NCBI GenBank assembly: GCA_023614405.1
Contig: CM042687.1
Location: 67,996,992-68,060,991 of the forward strand
Origin: Avena insularis
Lineage: Eukaryota > Streptophyta > Magnoliopsida > Poales > Poaceae
DNA: 64,000 bases
Direction of reading: 5' to 3'
In this document: piece by piece, positions 34,816-46,779 of the stretch
Numbering within the stretch: the stretch's first letter is position 1
How the letters are laid out: each line of letters begins with the position of its first letter
Made by a program: the position numbers and the translations under genes
The notes under the pieces: generated by a model
The model's database searches: none
Told to the model about the DNA's origin: nothing
Seen by the model: the letters and a program-made list of their open reading frames with translations, nothing else

Positions 34816-36892
34816 TGACCACAAAATCACTATGCGAAGGTAACCCAGGTATCAAAATTTTGATATACTTTCTCCCTACTTCCTCTAAAACCTCAAAACT
34901 CCACATGGGATCTTCTCCCTCGATCAAAGGGAGCCGAATATCTACAAGCAATAAAAGTTCTACCTAAGAAACTTTCTAGACTATAATTATCTATAGAAGT
35001 TCATGTTTTATTTTTACTTTTCTTTTATCGGTGGGGTAAACGAACTATGTTCGTATACCAAACCGATGCATTTTATTTTGTGTGTTATTTTCATAGAGAC
35101 TTGAACCTTGTGTGACGACGTGTACGGTAGTGCCAACCGTGCAAACACTCGCATGAGCCATTTGGGTTCTTCAATTCAATATAACTACCTATTAATGTCT
35201 GGTAAAACTTTCCAACTCGAACCTCTTTTAATAAGCACATAGGGGCTACACACTCATGTCTCCCATCCTGTTTCACTTGCACTTTATCAAAATCTAGGAG
35301 AGGCATCTTCTAGAACTAGTTTGATGACTTAAGCGTGGTGCTTAGGTTTATGAACCGACTCAGTGGGACTTGTATTTTGATCACTTGTGAGCTAAACCTG
35401 TGTCTTCAAAAACACAAAAATATTTTATTTTCTTTTTAGTTTCTAAGCAGGTTCTCAAGGAAGGCACATCGGGCCGTATCAAAAAACACATGTTGAAGCA
35501 AAGGTTCTTTGTCCATCGAAAGAGAGGTTACTAGTACCTCAATGGTAAAATGTGTCACCCTTTCTTGAACTTAAGCTTGGGGAGGTAACCACTTCTTATA
35601 CTCTCTTTTGATAACTGCATTTTTTCTTTTGTTTTCATGATCTTCTTAAGTCGGTATTTGAAAAGTTCTTAGCTTGGGGAGGTTATTTTGCATGCGTAGA
35701 GTCTTGTGCAATGTTCTTTATCTTAAAAAGTTTTCATGCTATTGTGTATCCCTCTATTTTTGAATGCTTGCTTAGGTGAATTTTTGTTCATATTTATATA
35801 AGGGATATACTTGCTCATGTTAGGCCCCATAGAATACAAGCCATAGCTTTGATGCACCGTGTTCAACTTTTATCTAGCTTGTGAAAAAATATTGTGATCA
35901 TCTAAATATACATTGTTATGTTCTCTATGTTTTGAAAAGAAAAAAATATAATAAAGAATTTCTTTGAAACTTGCTAGTTGTCACTGTTCAGAATTGTCTT
36001 AAGTGAATGGTTATGGAGTAGCACGACCCCATAGTGTTGGAAATGATGGTCTTAATAGATGCTTACTAAGTGAGTTGTCAAATAAGAAATGATGTTTCAA
36101 AGTTTCAAGAGTACATATGCCAAAAAAATCTTGGGAATCAAAGTGAGATAATGATTTATGCGTGTCTTGCGCCACTGTCGCACTACATCTGATGTTAACA
36201 ACTTCGTTGGCCTATGGACAATCCAAAAAGAGGAAACTCTTGGAGTTTGGCTATGATTTGCCCAACATATGTAGAATAATGCTATATTTGGGTATGCATT
36301 GGTATTCTCATGGGCCTACATTAAAATCAAAAGTTGGAATACTCCTCTGATCGTTACGAGAAATCATTATACCGAAAAGGGAAACCTTGGTAATGGTCAC
36401 GAGTGTCCTTCCTAGCCTACACAGTCTCGATTGAACATATACAACTCTTTTGGCATGGCTCGTTACTAAGAAATAGATTTCCTATGAGCTCAACAATCAA
36501 AGTTTGCACTTGAGAGACTTTAATAGATGGCATGAGTGGGCAACATTGGAAAACTCTATCTCTAATTATGATTGATAACTAACCGTGTTCATATTTGCCT
36601 TATACAAATAAAAATACAAAAATACAATAAAGTGTGTATAGAAGGGTCACAAGTTTAATTGCAAGCTAGATTTAACTTTGACATGGGGCATAGAAGTTTT
36701 TGACTAATCTCTAGTGGTTTGGAATAATATAACTGATCTTATATTGCCTTGTATGATTATGTGCTCTCTTGCTTTGAGCTTGCAGGAAAAACAAGGATAT
36801 AGTGCATTGATTTTCAATGATAAGCAAGATCACATCCATTAAGTTATCGATCCCTTTTGCTCGAGGACGAGCAATATATAGCTTGGGGAAGT
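34816..36892 (+). other. Non-coding 3' interior of gypsy element and polypurine tract
   Basis: No protein similarity seen. Two internal copies of the motif AGCTTGGGGAGGT lie at about 35576 and 35675, resembling the functional polypurine tract CTTGGGGAAGT that ends at 36892. In Athila/Tat elements such motifs mark plus-strand priming sites, so the internal copies may be secondary priming sites or relics of an older LTR border. Confidence 0.6.
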
Positions 36893-38680
36893 TGATGGCT
36901 ATGATAATGCAACACTTTTTAGCTATATAAATTGTGTCATTTGCCTATCATATCATGCTCCATCTAACTATTGCTATGACTGATATGCATGATACTTGTT
37001 TTCATTAAATTCAATATGATTTTTGCACATGTAGTAGTTTAGGTAGAATTTTATTCCTCTTCCTTGTCTTTGAGATGTGTCTAGGTGTTGATAATGATTA
37101 TGGATAAAACAAAGGCAAAAGAAACAAAGAGAGCATAGTATGGAGGAGTTGCAGGACCAGACTTAGCCATTTGAGGTGTTGGAAAAAGTTTCCAACTTCT
37201 CAAAATAAAGATCCAAGATAACTCGGTTGTAGACCTTGTCTAGACGAATCCAACGAGCCCAATAACACCCAAAACAGAGTTCGTATGAAGAAATGTCGGC
37301 CAAAACACTGCGGAACCCGGAGGTTCAACGGCTAACTATACGGTCGAAGCTAGTTTGGCTGTATAGTTGGTAAAAAGGTCACAAACGACGGGATTTCGCC
37401 CCCGGAAGCTCCAGAACCTTCCCTAAGTCATATGACGGTATTAGGGGAACCCTAGGGCACCCCAAGGCCTATATAAACAAGGGATGAGTCAAAAGAGAGG
37501 AGCCAACCCACCAAGACACCCTATACAAGATCCAGATCCCATCTACCGCCTCCACGGTGGTGCCCTGCCGCCTCCATATCCTCTACAGCTCTACCAAGAT
37601 CAAGATATTCATCAACACCATCAAGCCATCCTAGCAATAAGAGGAGGAGAAGGAGGATGCTGACATCACCATGCCGACGTCACCATAACCGCACCGTCAT
37701 CACCATCTCCATCGTCGCTAATCCTTAATCCTTCCCCATCATGGTCTCCATGATGGGTTGTAACATGGCTTGAACCCCTTTTATTAATCTTATGATAATT
37801 TGAATAATTGAAGTGTGGTGTGTTCTTTTTAATTAATATGTTTGTGTTTTCTCTTTACATTGTTCTATTCATGATATTATTCTAGTGATTGGAGACGTCT
37901 AATCCATTGTTGAGGAATTTACTAGGGATTCACGGTGTGTCACAAAAATTATCATTAGTCTCTGATTTTCCATGGGTAGAACTATAGGCTATTTGCTATA
38001 AGTAATTTGCGGAGGCAATAGCATCTTAGGATGCAGTGCCCAGAATTCCCCAAGATCACTCATGATATAGATAGGTATAGTGTTGTGAATTGCTTGACCC
38101 CAAAGTGACAGACGGGATATCTTGTGACTAGCACACTTGCTTAGGATTACGGTTGTACTTAGAACTTAATGCCTTTGCTCTATTTTACCTTAATTGGTGT
38201 TGTTACCTTAATACACTATTCTCTTACGAGATGACCCATGCCCTAAGAGGGTGTGGACAATTGAGTTGTCTAGTTGCCACTTACCAATGGTGGGAGACAA
38301 AAGTATTTGCGGGACCACCACAAGTATAGTTTATAGCTATTCCATAAGCACTTATGATGCACACCAGTATACACAAAATTACTTGAGGAATCGTATCATT
38401 AATATTTCATCTCATTGCATTCACCTCTTTCTAGTTTTATTTTTGTTCTAGTTTTATTCCAGTCCTTATAGTAGTTATTACAAATCATCTTAAATTCATT
38501 TGTCCTAGAAACTTATAGAATAGGCTATTTCCAAACCATGGCTTGAGTGCGAACGTGGCTGCATTGACAACGTGGTTGCGGGGTCGTTTTTGTCGAGCTC
38601 CCATTGGGACAAACTCTTTAAATATTTGCTGCTACAAGTACTGCAATAACCCTATTATTGGTGCAGGAAGCCAGTCATCA
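36893..38680 (+). repeat. 3' LTR of non-autonomous gypsy
   Basis: 1788 bp, aligned along its length with 31140-32939. It lacks the long C run and part of the hairpin unit present in the 5' LTR. TATA box at 37470-37477. Confidence 0.92.
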
Positions 38681-38685
38681 GACCG

Positions 38686-41000
38686 TCCCCGGGGTGAATC
38701 CCATTGCCGTCTCCACTCGCTTGGGGCTTGGCTTTGTTGCTTAAACAACTTCCAAGGCCCCAAGCGAGAGCACCGAGGGGCTCAATGACTCATCCTCCAA
38801 AGAGGGAGATGGTGAAAAGGATTACTCAGTGGTGCCCCCACCTCTGAATTACACTCCGGACCCACCAATTCACATGCCACATATCATTCCTCAAGGAGCA
38901 CCATCCATTCTAGATACATCAAATTTCGCCAATTGGCAATATCTAATGCAATCTCATATTTCCAACTCTTCTATTGAGTTAATGAGGATTGTGGAAGAAG
39001 GCTTCTATCCATATGACCCAAAGAAGTTGACTCGTTGTGAAGTGGTGGACAAGCAACTCAATGCCATGGCATTGGGAATGATTCAAAAGGCATTGAATCC
39101 TAAGGATTTTTCTCACATTCGCCAATTCACCACCGCCAAGGAAGCTTGGGATCATCTCACCTAGATATTTGTGGGAAATGCAAGCATCCAAAGCTCCAAG
39201 TTTGACGAGATCAACAGTGAGTGTGATGTTTTTTCTATCAAAGTTGATGAGACACCCGAAGACATGTATAGGTGGCTCAAGGTCCTTTGTTGCACCATGA
39301 GGGACCTTGGAGGTACCTATGTAGATGACAAGTTCATGAATAGGAAGTTTTTTCAAGCCCTCCTTCCATTTGAAGAACAAAATCTCAACTCCATCAAGGG
39401 AAGAAGCAACTTTCACCTCATGACATCTCAAGAAGTCTTGAGTGAAGTGATTGCCATGAACATTGCCAAGAATAATGCGGAATCTACTCGTCTTGTGCTT
39501 TTGGGTCACAAAAGGTGAATCTTTCCTTGAAGGACAAGGCGGTGGATGTTGATGATGAAGATGATGCTAGTGATTGGTCTCAAGAGGACCTCAATTATGC
39601 ATTCAATGAACATATTGCCCTTTCTTCAAGAGCATTTTGGAACAAGCCGGGCATGAAGTCAAGATAAGGGACAACTCGAGATTCAACTCAAAAAACAAGG
39701 CCCCCAAAGTGAGATCATGCTACAATTGCAATAACAAGAGTCAGTTTGTGGCAAAATGTCCCTTTGAGAACCGAGAAGACAAATGTGGTTGTCTCATCTG
39801 CAAGATCAAGTCAAGGCCTCCTCATCCTTTGAACAAGAACTTCGCCGTCAATAATGGTGTCAACAAGGAACAGGCTATGGTGGTTCATGAAGAGTATCTT
39901 TCAGGAACGGATGATGATGAAGTCCAAGGTGGTGAGATTGTGGGAGTCGCTGCTATTACCACTACTTCTACTCCACGGTTATCTCTCTTTGAATCCCCCA
40001 ACAAGAACATCATCTCCTCCAACCAAAAGTGTCTCATGGCCAAAGCCACCGAGGTAACACCCAAACCCACTCCTAAAACCATCTCTAGTGAACCTTCCTC
40101 TCTTCATCTTGAAGGTCTAGAGATAAAGAAAGAGACGGTAGACATGTGCGAGTTTATTGCTTCCTTGGATGAAGAAACTAAACCTTTCTTTGATGCTTTG
40201 CTTAGTCAACTTGATGATGCTATGGATGCCTTAGATTAAAAGGAAGAACTTCTTGACTTGCTAAGTAAAAATGATAGAGATGTCGCCGATAAAATTTCTT
40301 CACTCACTCAAAGCCTTTAGGATGAACAAAATATGAGAATCAATCTTGAGGAAAATGTCTCTAATCTATTAGATGACCATAACATATCCATGTGCTCTCT
40401 CACTAAAGAACATGATCATGCTCTAGCTTTAGTTAAGATTCTTAAAAAGGAGAAAGTTTAGTTTGGTGTTGGTCATGATAGGAATCGAGAGGATCTTGAG
40501 AAAATTAAAGAGGAACACAAAGCCCTGGAGAGCAAATTCTCAAGTCATTTTGAAGCCCATGAGCAAATTCAAACTCAACTAACTTGTGAACTTGCTAAGT
40601 TTTCCGCTGTGCAAATTATAGACTTGTCTAGTTCTCCTAACCCTTGTTGCAAGCATGTGAATATCATTGAGGAGAACAAGGTGTTGAAATATCAACTTAC
40701 CAAAATACAAGCCAACAAGCAAGTTGTTGTGAATTCTCCTAAGCCGAAGATGAAGAAGAGGAAGAACAAGAAGATGAGAAAGAACAAGGGCAATCCTCAA
40801 GGGGCCGCTCATGGTCCTACTCTCTTGCAAAGTGACAACTTTGCCGAAAATAATAGCCCCTCTTACATTCTTTGAAAATCTTATGATGGTAATGTTTATG
40901 CCAAATATGTTGGAACTTCATACACACATGACTATCATTGGACAATTTGGGTGCCAAAGACGCTTGTCACTAACAAAAAGGTACCCATTGCAAAATGGGT
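38686..41000 (+). pseudogene. copia #4 gag (UBN2 domain, zinc knuckle, coiled coil), broken
   Basis: Frame pieces in order: 38829-39164 (NFANWQYLMQSHI, gag N-terminal domain), 39171-39518 (MYRWLKVLCCTMRDLG, LLPFEEQNLNSIKGR; UBN2-type gag), and 39637-40239 with a damaged zinc knuckle (CYNCNNKSQFVAKC, where the His has become Gln). 40240-40860 is Lys/Glu-rich and coiled-coil-like with several stops, ending in a Lys-rich stretch (KPKMKKRKNKKMRKNK). A long coiled-coil gag C-terminus is typical of SIRE elements. Stops occur at 39165, 40318 and 40460 among others, so no particle protein can be made. Confidence 0.88.
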
Positions 41001-41039
41001 ACCTAAAACCAAAGCTTGATTTTCTTGTAGGACTATGCT

Positions 41040-41300
41040 TCCGGTGGAGAAAAATGGGTGATTGATAGAAGAGCCACAAGTCATATGACCGGGAGCAAGT
41101 CCATCATGTTGGATATAAGGCATAATATTGCAAATACCATGGTATCCTACTGTGATAAAACAAGTTCTCGGGTATTGGGTTTTTACAAAGTGGTGGTAAC
41201 CCCGGATATATCCTTGGTTGATGTCATGCTTGTCAAAACCCTTGGCTACAATCTCCTTTCAGTTTGTGATCTGCCGTTATGGTCTTTCTTCTTTCTTTAA
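41040..41300 (+). pseudogene. copia #4 protease with destroyed active site
   Basis: At 41049-41090 the frame reads WVIDRRATSHMTGSKSIMLD. In working copia proteases this is W(V/I)(I/L)DSGA(S/T)SHMTG, with Asp-Ser/Thr-Gly catalytic. Here Ser-Gly is replaced by Arg-Arg, so the active site is lost although the flanking HMTG is kept. The domain continues to LLSVCDL, where a frameshift ends it. Confidence 0.85.
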
Positions 41301-41379
41301 TGAGCATTTCGCAGTCCTCATGTGAAGAAAGTCCCTCATGGTGGATTTCGTAGGGTATGTAGACCATGACTTGTATGTG

Positions 41380-42290
41380 GTGGACTTTTAGAGGACCGCT
41401 ACTCCACATGCTCTATGTCTCTATGCTAAGGCCGACAAGGGATGGTTGTGGCATCGCCACCTAGCCCCTGTTAACACGAGAACTTTGCAAAGACTTCACT
41501 CTGAGGGCCACATCCTTGGTCTTAACGATGTTTCTTTTGCCAAAGATCGTGTGTGTACGGGTTGTATTGAAGGAAAGATGCATGATTCTCCTCACAAAGT
41601 TCTTAATCAAATCACCATGGAGAGATGCTTGGAACTTCTCCAGATGGATCTTTTTGGGCCTCCATCTCATGATAGTCTTGGTGGGAAGAAGTATTGATTG
41701 GTTAATGTGGATGATTTCTCAATATACACTTGGGTGTACTTCTTAAAGTTCAAGAGTGAAACTCAACAAACTGTCATCGACTTTGATAATGAGGTTCAAC
41801 GTCAACAAAATGCACTCATTCTCTCCATCTGAAGTGACAATGGCACCGAGTTCAAAAACTACACTTTGGATGAGTTCCTTAGTGATGAAGGGATCAAGCA
41901 TCAATATTCCACTCCTTATACCCCCCCCCCAACAAAATGGTGTGTCCAAAAGGAAGAACCATACTTTGATGGATGCAGCTCGTACCATGTTGGTGGAATT
42001 CAAGTCTCCATACACTTTTTGGCCGAGGCCATATCCACCGCTTGCCATGCCACCAAACGGCTCTACTTTCGCAAGAAAAATAACAATACGCCTTATGAGC
42101 TGCTAACTAGGGTCAAGCCCAATGTTATCTACTTTCAAGTGTTTGGTTGCAAATGCTACATTCTCAAGAAAGGAGTTCATTTGTTCAAGTTTGAATCAAA
42201 GGCTCAAGAAGGGATTATCGTTGGGTACTCAAGTTTCTCTCATCTTATAGATTCTACAACAAAGCCAATGGAAGAGTTGAAGAAATGAGC
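41380..42290 (+). pseudogene. copia #4 integrase, frameshifted
   Basis: The GAG-pre-integrase HHCC zinc domain lies at 41446-41590 (WHRHL ... RVCTGCIEGK). Catalytic core: first Asp in LLQMDLFGP (about 41645), second Asp in SDNGTEF (about 41832), third residue expected as Glu in 'NGVAERKN' but here reads NGVSKRKN, so the catalytic Glu is Lys. A run of about 10 C at 41921-41931 shifts the frame between these two halves. A stop lies at about 41695. Integrase of this copy is therefore inactive. Confidence 0.87.
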
Positions 42291-42909
42291 AATGTGAAGT
42301 TTGATGAAGACCATGAGCCTCTTGTAAGGCAAGATGGTGTTCGTGATCCAAGTGATGAAATTCCTCCCAAAGCCATAAGAATAATGGGTGTGGGATTCTT
42401 CCGCCCCATTGAGGAACCCTTGTGGCTGAAGGAGAAGGACCAAGATCTACTCAAGTGGATCCCTCACTCACAAGATCATCTTTCCCCTCAAGGACCTATT
42501 ATTTTGGCTCAAGACCCCTCTCTTCTGAAGCTCCTCATGCTCATGACTCATCAAGCCCCGGTACCCAAGCTCCTCATCAACAACATATACCTCCCCAAGA
42601 TGGGGATCCAACTCAAGACAAATCTCAGGGTCAAGCTAGTCAAGAACAAGGCTAGGCTATTGTTGATCAAGGCCTTTCCTCCTCCGCTCCAAATGATGAT
42701 GAAGACTCTCACGGGGTGGATATTGATGAAGATGATCCTCGTGTTCGTGATTATAGTCAAGGAGGGGACCCAAATGGTGGTAATGACCAAGTGGTTGCTC
42801 AATAATCTCGTCTTGAGACCCAATCCTGCCGTCAACATTATCGCCTCGCCAAGCTCATCAAATATGGCCATATCCTTGATAATGTTTATGGAGATTTCAA
42901 TAGGGATTC
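42291..42909 (+). other. copia #4 integrase-RT linker
   Basis: This is the low-complexity, Pro/Ser/Gln/Asp-rich linker usual between integrase and RT in SIRE-type copia polyproteins. Pieces lie in three frames (for example QAPHQQHIPPQDGDPTQDK in 42422-42655), showing several small indels. It continues after the solo LTR with TTRRQLA-like sequence at 43439. Confidence 0.7.
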
Positions 42910-43433
42910 TGTCGTGGTATTGCCGACGAGTACGCCATGGAGGGGTCCTCACAGTGCGTGTTTAGAGACGTGGGGTAAGGCGGACGGTTGGCAGTCAGGT
43001 AACGACCTTACCTGTGTTCAGATCCCACAACGGTGGCAGAATCCTACTCCTGCTATAAGTCACTATAATGGCAATACGCCGAGTTACAGAGATAGGTTCG
43101 CTGTGTGAGGTGTGTGTAAAACGATGCCCTAAATGCTCCCATAGGCCCGACTTATATAGTCGCCAGGTCCTAGGGTTACAGGGAAAAGTCCTAGCTAGAC
43201 AGGTTACAGAGTCCTACACCGTCTATCACTAGTCTTGTGTATCTTGTACTCTAAGGATCCGGGTACGCTGGTGACTCCACCGTAGCCTTTCTTTATCCGG
43301 CATGGGCCTCCCTTCTGGATCCACCTAACTGGGCTGCCCAGCAGGCCACAGGCCATGCTACCGACTATGGGCCACCCGGGTTAGTCGGATAAGAGACATG
43401 CTATGAGGATACCCATATAGCATATCCCCAACA
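42910..43433 (+). repeat. Solo LTR (524 bp) inside copia #4 pol
   Basis: TGTCGTGGTATTGCCGACGA ... ATATCCCCAACA, with perfect 5 bp flanks GATTC at 42905-42909 and 43434-43438. Removing it rejoins the copia linker. TATA-like TATATAG at 43153-43159. There is no primer site, polypurine tract or second LTR, so it is what remains after LTR-LTR recombination. The TGTCGTGG start occurs in several grass gypsy families; lineage unassigned. Confidence 0.9.
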
Positions 43434-43438
43434 GATTC

Positions 43439-44412
43439 TACTACTAGGAGGCAATTAGCCTCCTTTAGCTCTCACCATGCTTTTATATCTCATGTTGAAC
43501 CGCGGAAATTCTTTGAGGCCCTTGAATATGATGATTGGCTTGATGCAATGAATGAAGAACTTCACAAACTTCAAGAGAAACAAAGTATGGACCTGGGTAG
43601 AGCGGCCTAAAGATTGTCAAGCCGTCATTGGGACTAAGTAGATATTCAAGAACAAGCATGATTCCAATGGGATAGTCGTGCGCAACAAGGCAAGGTTAGT
43701 TGCCCAAGGATACTCACAAGTTGAGGGCATTGACTGCGGTGAGACTTATGCCCATGTTGCTCGCCTTGAGTCCATTCGTATGCTTCTTGATTTTTCCACT
43801 GATCATAACTTGAAACTGCAACAAATGGATGCTAAAAGTACTTTCCTTAATGGTCCCTTTAAAGAGTTGGTTTACATCAAGCAACCTCCAGGCTTTAAGG
43901 ATCCCCTCTTCCCGAACCATGTCTACAAGCTCGATAAGGCAGTCTATGGCCTTAAACAAGACCCACGTGCGTGGTATGATTGCCTTAGAGAGCTCTTGCT
44001 AGACCGTGGTTTCGAAGTAGGCCTCATATATACCACTCTTTTTACTAAGAGAGTTGGAGGCCACTTGTTCGTTTGCCAAATCTATGTTGATGATATTATC
44101 TTTGGGTCTATTAATAAAGCTTTTAATGAGGATTTTGCAAACCTCATGACCAACCGCTTCGAGATGTCTATGATGGGTGAGATGGAGTTCTTCCTTGGAT
44201 TTGAAGTCAAACAATTGAGGAAGGGCACCTTCATCAACCAAGCCAAATATATTCAACAAATGCTCAAAAAGTTCAAATTTGATCAAGTCAAAGGTGCCAA
44301 GACTCCCATGCCCACAAAGGTTAATCTTCATATCGATCGCAAGGGTAAGGATGTGGATCAAGAGCTTTATTGCTCTATGATTGGTTCTTTGCTCTATCTT
44401 TGTGCATCCTGA
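43439..44412 (+). pseudogene. copia #4 reverse transcriptase
   Basis: N-terminal pieces at 43439-43677 (TTRRQLASF, then EPRKFFEALEYDDWLDAMNEEL) are frameshifted near 43575 and contain an in-frame stop (GTK*IFKNK) near 43640. The open frame 43678-44412 holds the RVT_2 core: NKARLVAQGYSQVEGID, catalytic Asp 51 in LQQMDAKSTFLNG, and the YVDD box at residues 136-139 with IIFG. It ends with LLYLCAS and a stop. The catalytic residues survive but the polyprotein is interrupted on both sides. Confidence 0.92.
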
Positions 44413-45022
44413 CCGGATATTATGTTGAGTGTGGGTATGTGTGCAAGATTCCAAAATTCACATGGTGACGGTCAAGAGAATCTTTCGATATTTGGTTCAT
44501 ACCCCAAACTTTGGGTTATGGTACCCCAAGGGTGCTAGCTTTGATCTCATTGGTTACACAGATTCAGATTGGGAAAGAGCCAAGGTGGAAAGGAAGTCAA
44601 CCTCCGGTGCTTGTCAATTTCTTGGGAGATCCTTGGTGTTTTGGACCTCAAAGAAGCAAAATTGTGTGTCTATGTCCACTGACGAAGCTGAGTACATATC
44701 CGCCACAAGTTGTTGTGCTCAATTGCTATGGATGAAGCAAACTTTGAAGGATCTTGGACTATCTTTGGACAAGGTTCCTCTTCTTTGTGACAATGAGAGT
44801 GCTATTGCCATTGCTCACAACCCCGTGCAACACAACTGCACCAAGCATATTGAGATTCGTCATCATTTCATTCGGGACAATGTTTCAAGAGGAGACATTT
44901 CATTGGAGTATGTTCCTACCAAGGCCAATCTCGTGGATCTTTTCATGAAGCCCCTTGATGAAGCAAGATTCCGGAAGTTAAGGCATGAGCTCAATATCAT
45001 ATATTCGAGCAACGTGGCTTGA
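44413..45022 (+). pseudogene. copia #4 RNase H
   Basis: The frame 44429-45022 contains IFRYLVHTPNFGLWYP, LIGYTDSDWERA (catalytic Asp 45), MSTDEAEYISA (catalytic Glu), LLCDNESAIAIAHNP (catalytic Asp 121) and HIEIRHHFIRD, the full copia RNase H signature. Just upstream, a stop replaces the residue between LYLCAS and PDIM, separating it from RT. The catalytic acids look intact. The stop at 45020-45022 is the natural end of pol for this family. Confidence 0.92.
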
Positions 45023-45461
45023 GTGACTTGCACACCTACCCATCTCTTAATGTATATATTTGTTTGGATGTAGGAATGGACTTATGGGGAGTGTAGTTCC
45101 TCTTATGAACCAACACTCTCCCTATTATGCACACATTAAAGTATTCGTCCTCTATAGTGTAGCACCCCGAGTAAAACCACTACTAGAAAATTGTTGTGTA
45201 TTTGCTTTGTGCATCATCATGCATCTTTTAACCTATTCTCTAAAAGCCTCTCTTTGTTTTCTAAAATGCCCCTCTCTTTATTCAAATCAAAACTCGTCCC
45301 GTCGGAATATTTTGTTTTGTCTAAATATTACAAAGAATATCTACAACTAAATAAGTATGCTAAACTCCTTTTAACCGAGGGAGGCAGCCCAGCCCGTAGG
45401 CCAGGCCACCTACCACCCTGGCTGGCCCAGCCCGTTTTACCCCAAACCCTAATATGACTAA

Positions 45462-45896
45462 GGCTGCGTTCGGAATAAAGGAAACTTGAAGGAATATTGG
45501 AGGATTGGTTTCCTTTGGAAAATTATCCTGTGGGAGCGTTCGGAACGTAGGAAAGAGCCCTCTCAATTCCTTAGGAAAGGTAGACTTTCCTGTGATTTCA
45601 CGGGAAACAGAACATCTACTTTGACCCAGTTTTTTAGGTGGAAGCCCGAGGCAAAGCAAAGGAAAAGGCATCTCAATCATGCATGTTGGGACCCACACAC
45701 GGAAGAATCCAAGCTAGTGTGAGTCATGGGACCCACCGGTGCTGATTTCCTTTGGTTCTTGCTGTTGCTTTCCGAATGCCTCGCGTGTGATTCAATCCAT
45801 TGTTTTATATTTCTATGTTTTGCACCTTTCTTCCTTTATCTTTCCTATGGTTTCTTATAAAACCATGGTTTCTCTCCCTTTGTACCAAACAGACCC
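45462..45896 (+). mobile_element. Tourist-like MITE (PIF/Harbinger), 435 bp
   Basis: Flanked by TAA on both sides (45459-45461 and 45897-45899) and absent from the equivalent place in copy C ('ctgactaaaccctaaccc'). The ends GGCTGCGTTCGGAA and, inverted, GGGTCTGTTTGGTA match at 9 of 14 positions, typical of imperfect Tourist inverted repeats ending near GGCCTTGTTTGG/GGGTCTGTTTGG. The interior also has 'gcgttcggaacgtaggaaag', an internal repeat of the end. No transposase. Confidence 0.85.
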
Positions 45897-46779
45897 TAAA
45901 CCCTAACCCAGCCACCAAACCCTAGTCCTATTCCCTCCAACAGCCACCACCCCCACCTAGAACCGAACCCACACGCACCACGTACAGTCGTACACATGCC
46001 ACACTGCGCGCATTGAGCCAAGCCTACCCCAGCCACCGACCGGACCCGACCACGCCTAACTAGGCCACACCCCGCCGAAAACCACCCCACAGCGCCCCAG
46101 CGCCTCTGCCCCGTCACGTTTCCCCCGCCTCCTCCCATTGTTTTTTTCACCAACCGCCCGTATGCGGGCCCCACCAAGCAATCCCTGGCCCGACCCGCTC
46201 GGTGTCCTCCCCACGCGCGACCCCGTCCTCGCTCTCTTCAGCCAATACGCCTCCTCCCTCGTGTGAAACCGTCGCCGCTCCTCCCCAATTCCTCCCGCAG
46301 ATGCCACCCGTATCCGCTCCTTCCTCCTCTCGCGCGACCCACTCCATGCCTGTTTCTCGCACCTCCCTTTCTCCCCTTGACCGTCGCCGCCACCGGCGCA
46401 CTCCGGCTGCATGCTCCCTTCCTCGTCAAGGGCCCCCTCTCCCTCGCCGTCCTCTACCTGCGACCTCCCACGATCACCCTGCGGCCTCTACCCTCCCCTC
46501 TGTCGGCCACTTTTCTGCCTCTACAGCGCTGCAAGCGCTTGCCTGAGTCTGCCATCACCGCCGCGCACGCCAACCGGAGTCCCTACCGCGCGTCCCGCCT
46601 CTTCCCGCGTGGTGTCCCACCGCCATGCGTCGCCCCACAGACCTTGACGCCTGTTCCCTTGTTTAGGCCTCCGTCGTCGTTGGCCTGGTCACCGCTTCGC
46701 TCGCCACAGAAGTCCTGCTCCAGCGCGCTATGTTCTGTGATTATTCCTTTGGCTCCCTGGCTCGTTTTGGATTTAGGTG

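Larger units (their letters stand above)
31140..38680 (+). mobile_element. Non-autonomous Ty3/gypsy element (Athila/Tat-like), 7.5 kb
   Basis: LTRs at 31140-32939 and 36893-38680, both TGATGGCT...CAGTCATCA. Perfect 5 bp target duplication GACCG at 31135-31139 and 38681-38685. The primer site at 32943-32960 matches the complement of tRNA-Asp at 17 of 18 bases. The polypurine tract TTGGGGAAGT is directly before the 3' LTR. The 3.95 kb interior has a gag-like zinc knuckle and a 253-codon open frame but no protease, RT, RNase H or integrase, so it is a LARD-like, non-autonomous element. It sits inside the gag of copia #4. The lineage is inferred from the primer site and AGCTTGGGGA motifs. Confidence 0.9.

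Noticed and set aside
38979..39509. 176-codon minus-strand frame
   Set aside because: Antisense shadow of copia gag, whose + strand frames carry the recognisable UBN2-type sequence.
43999..44454. 151-codon minus-strand frame
   Set aside because: Antisense to the copia RT with YVDD box; shadow frame.
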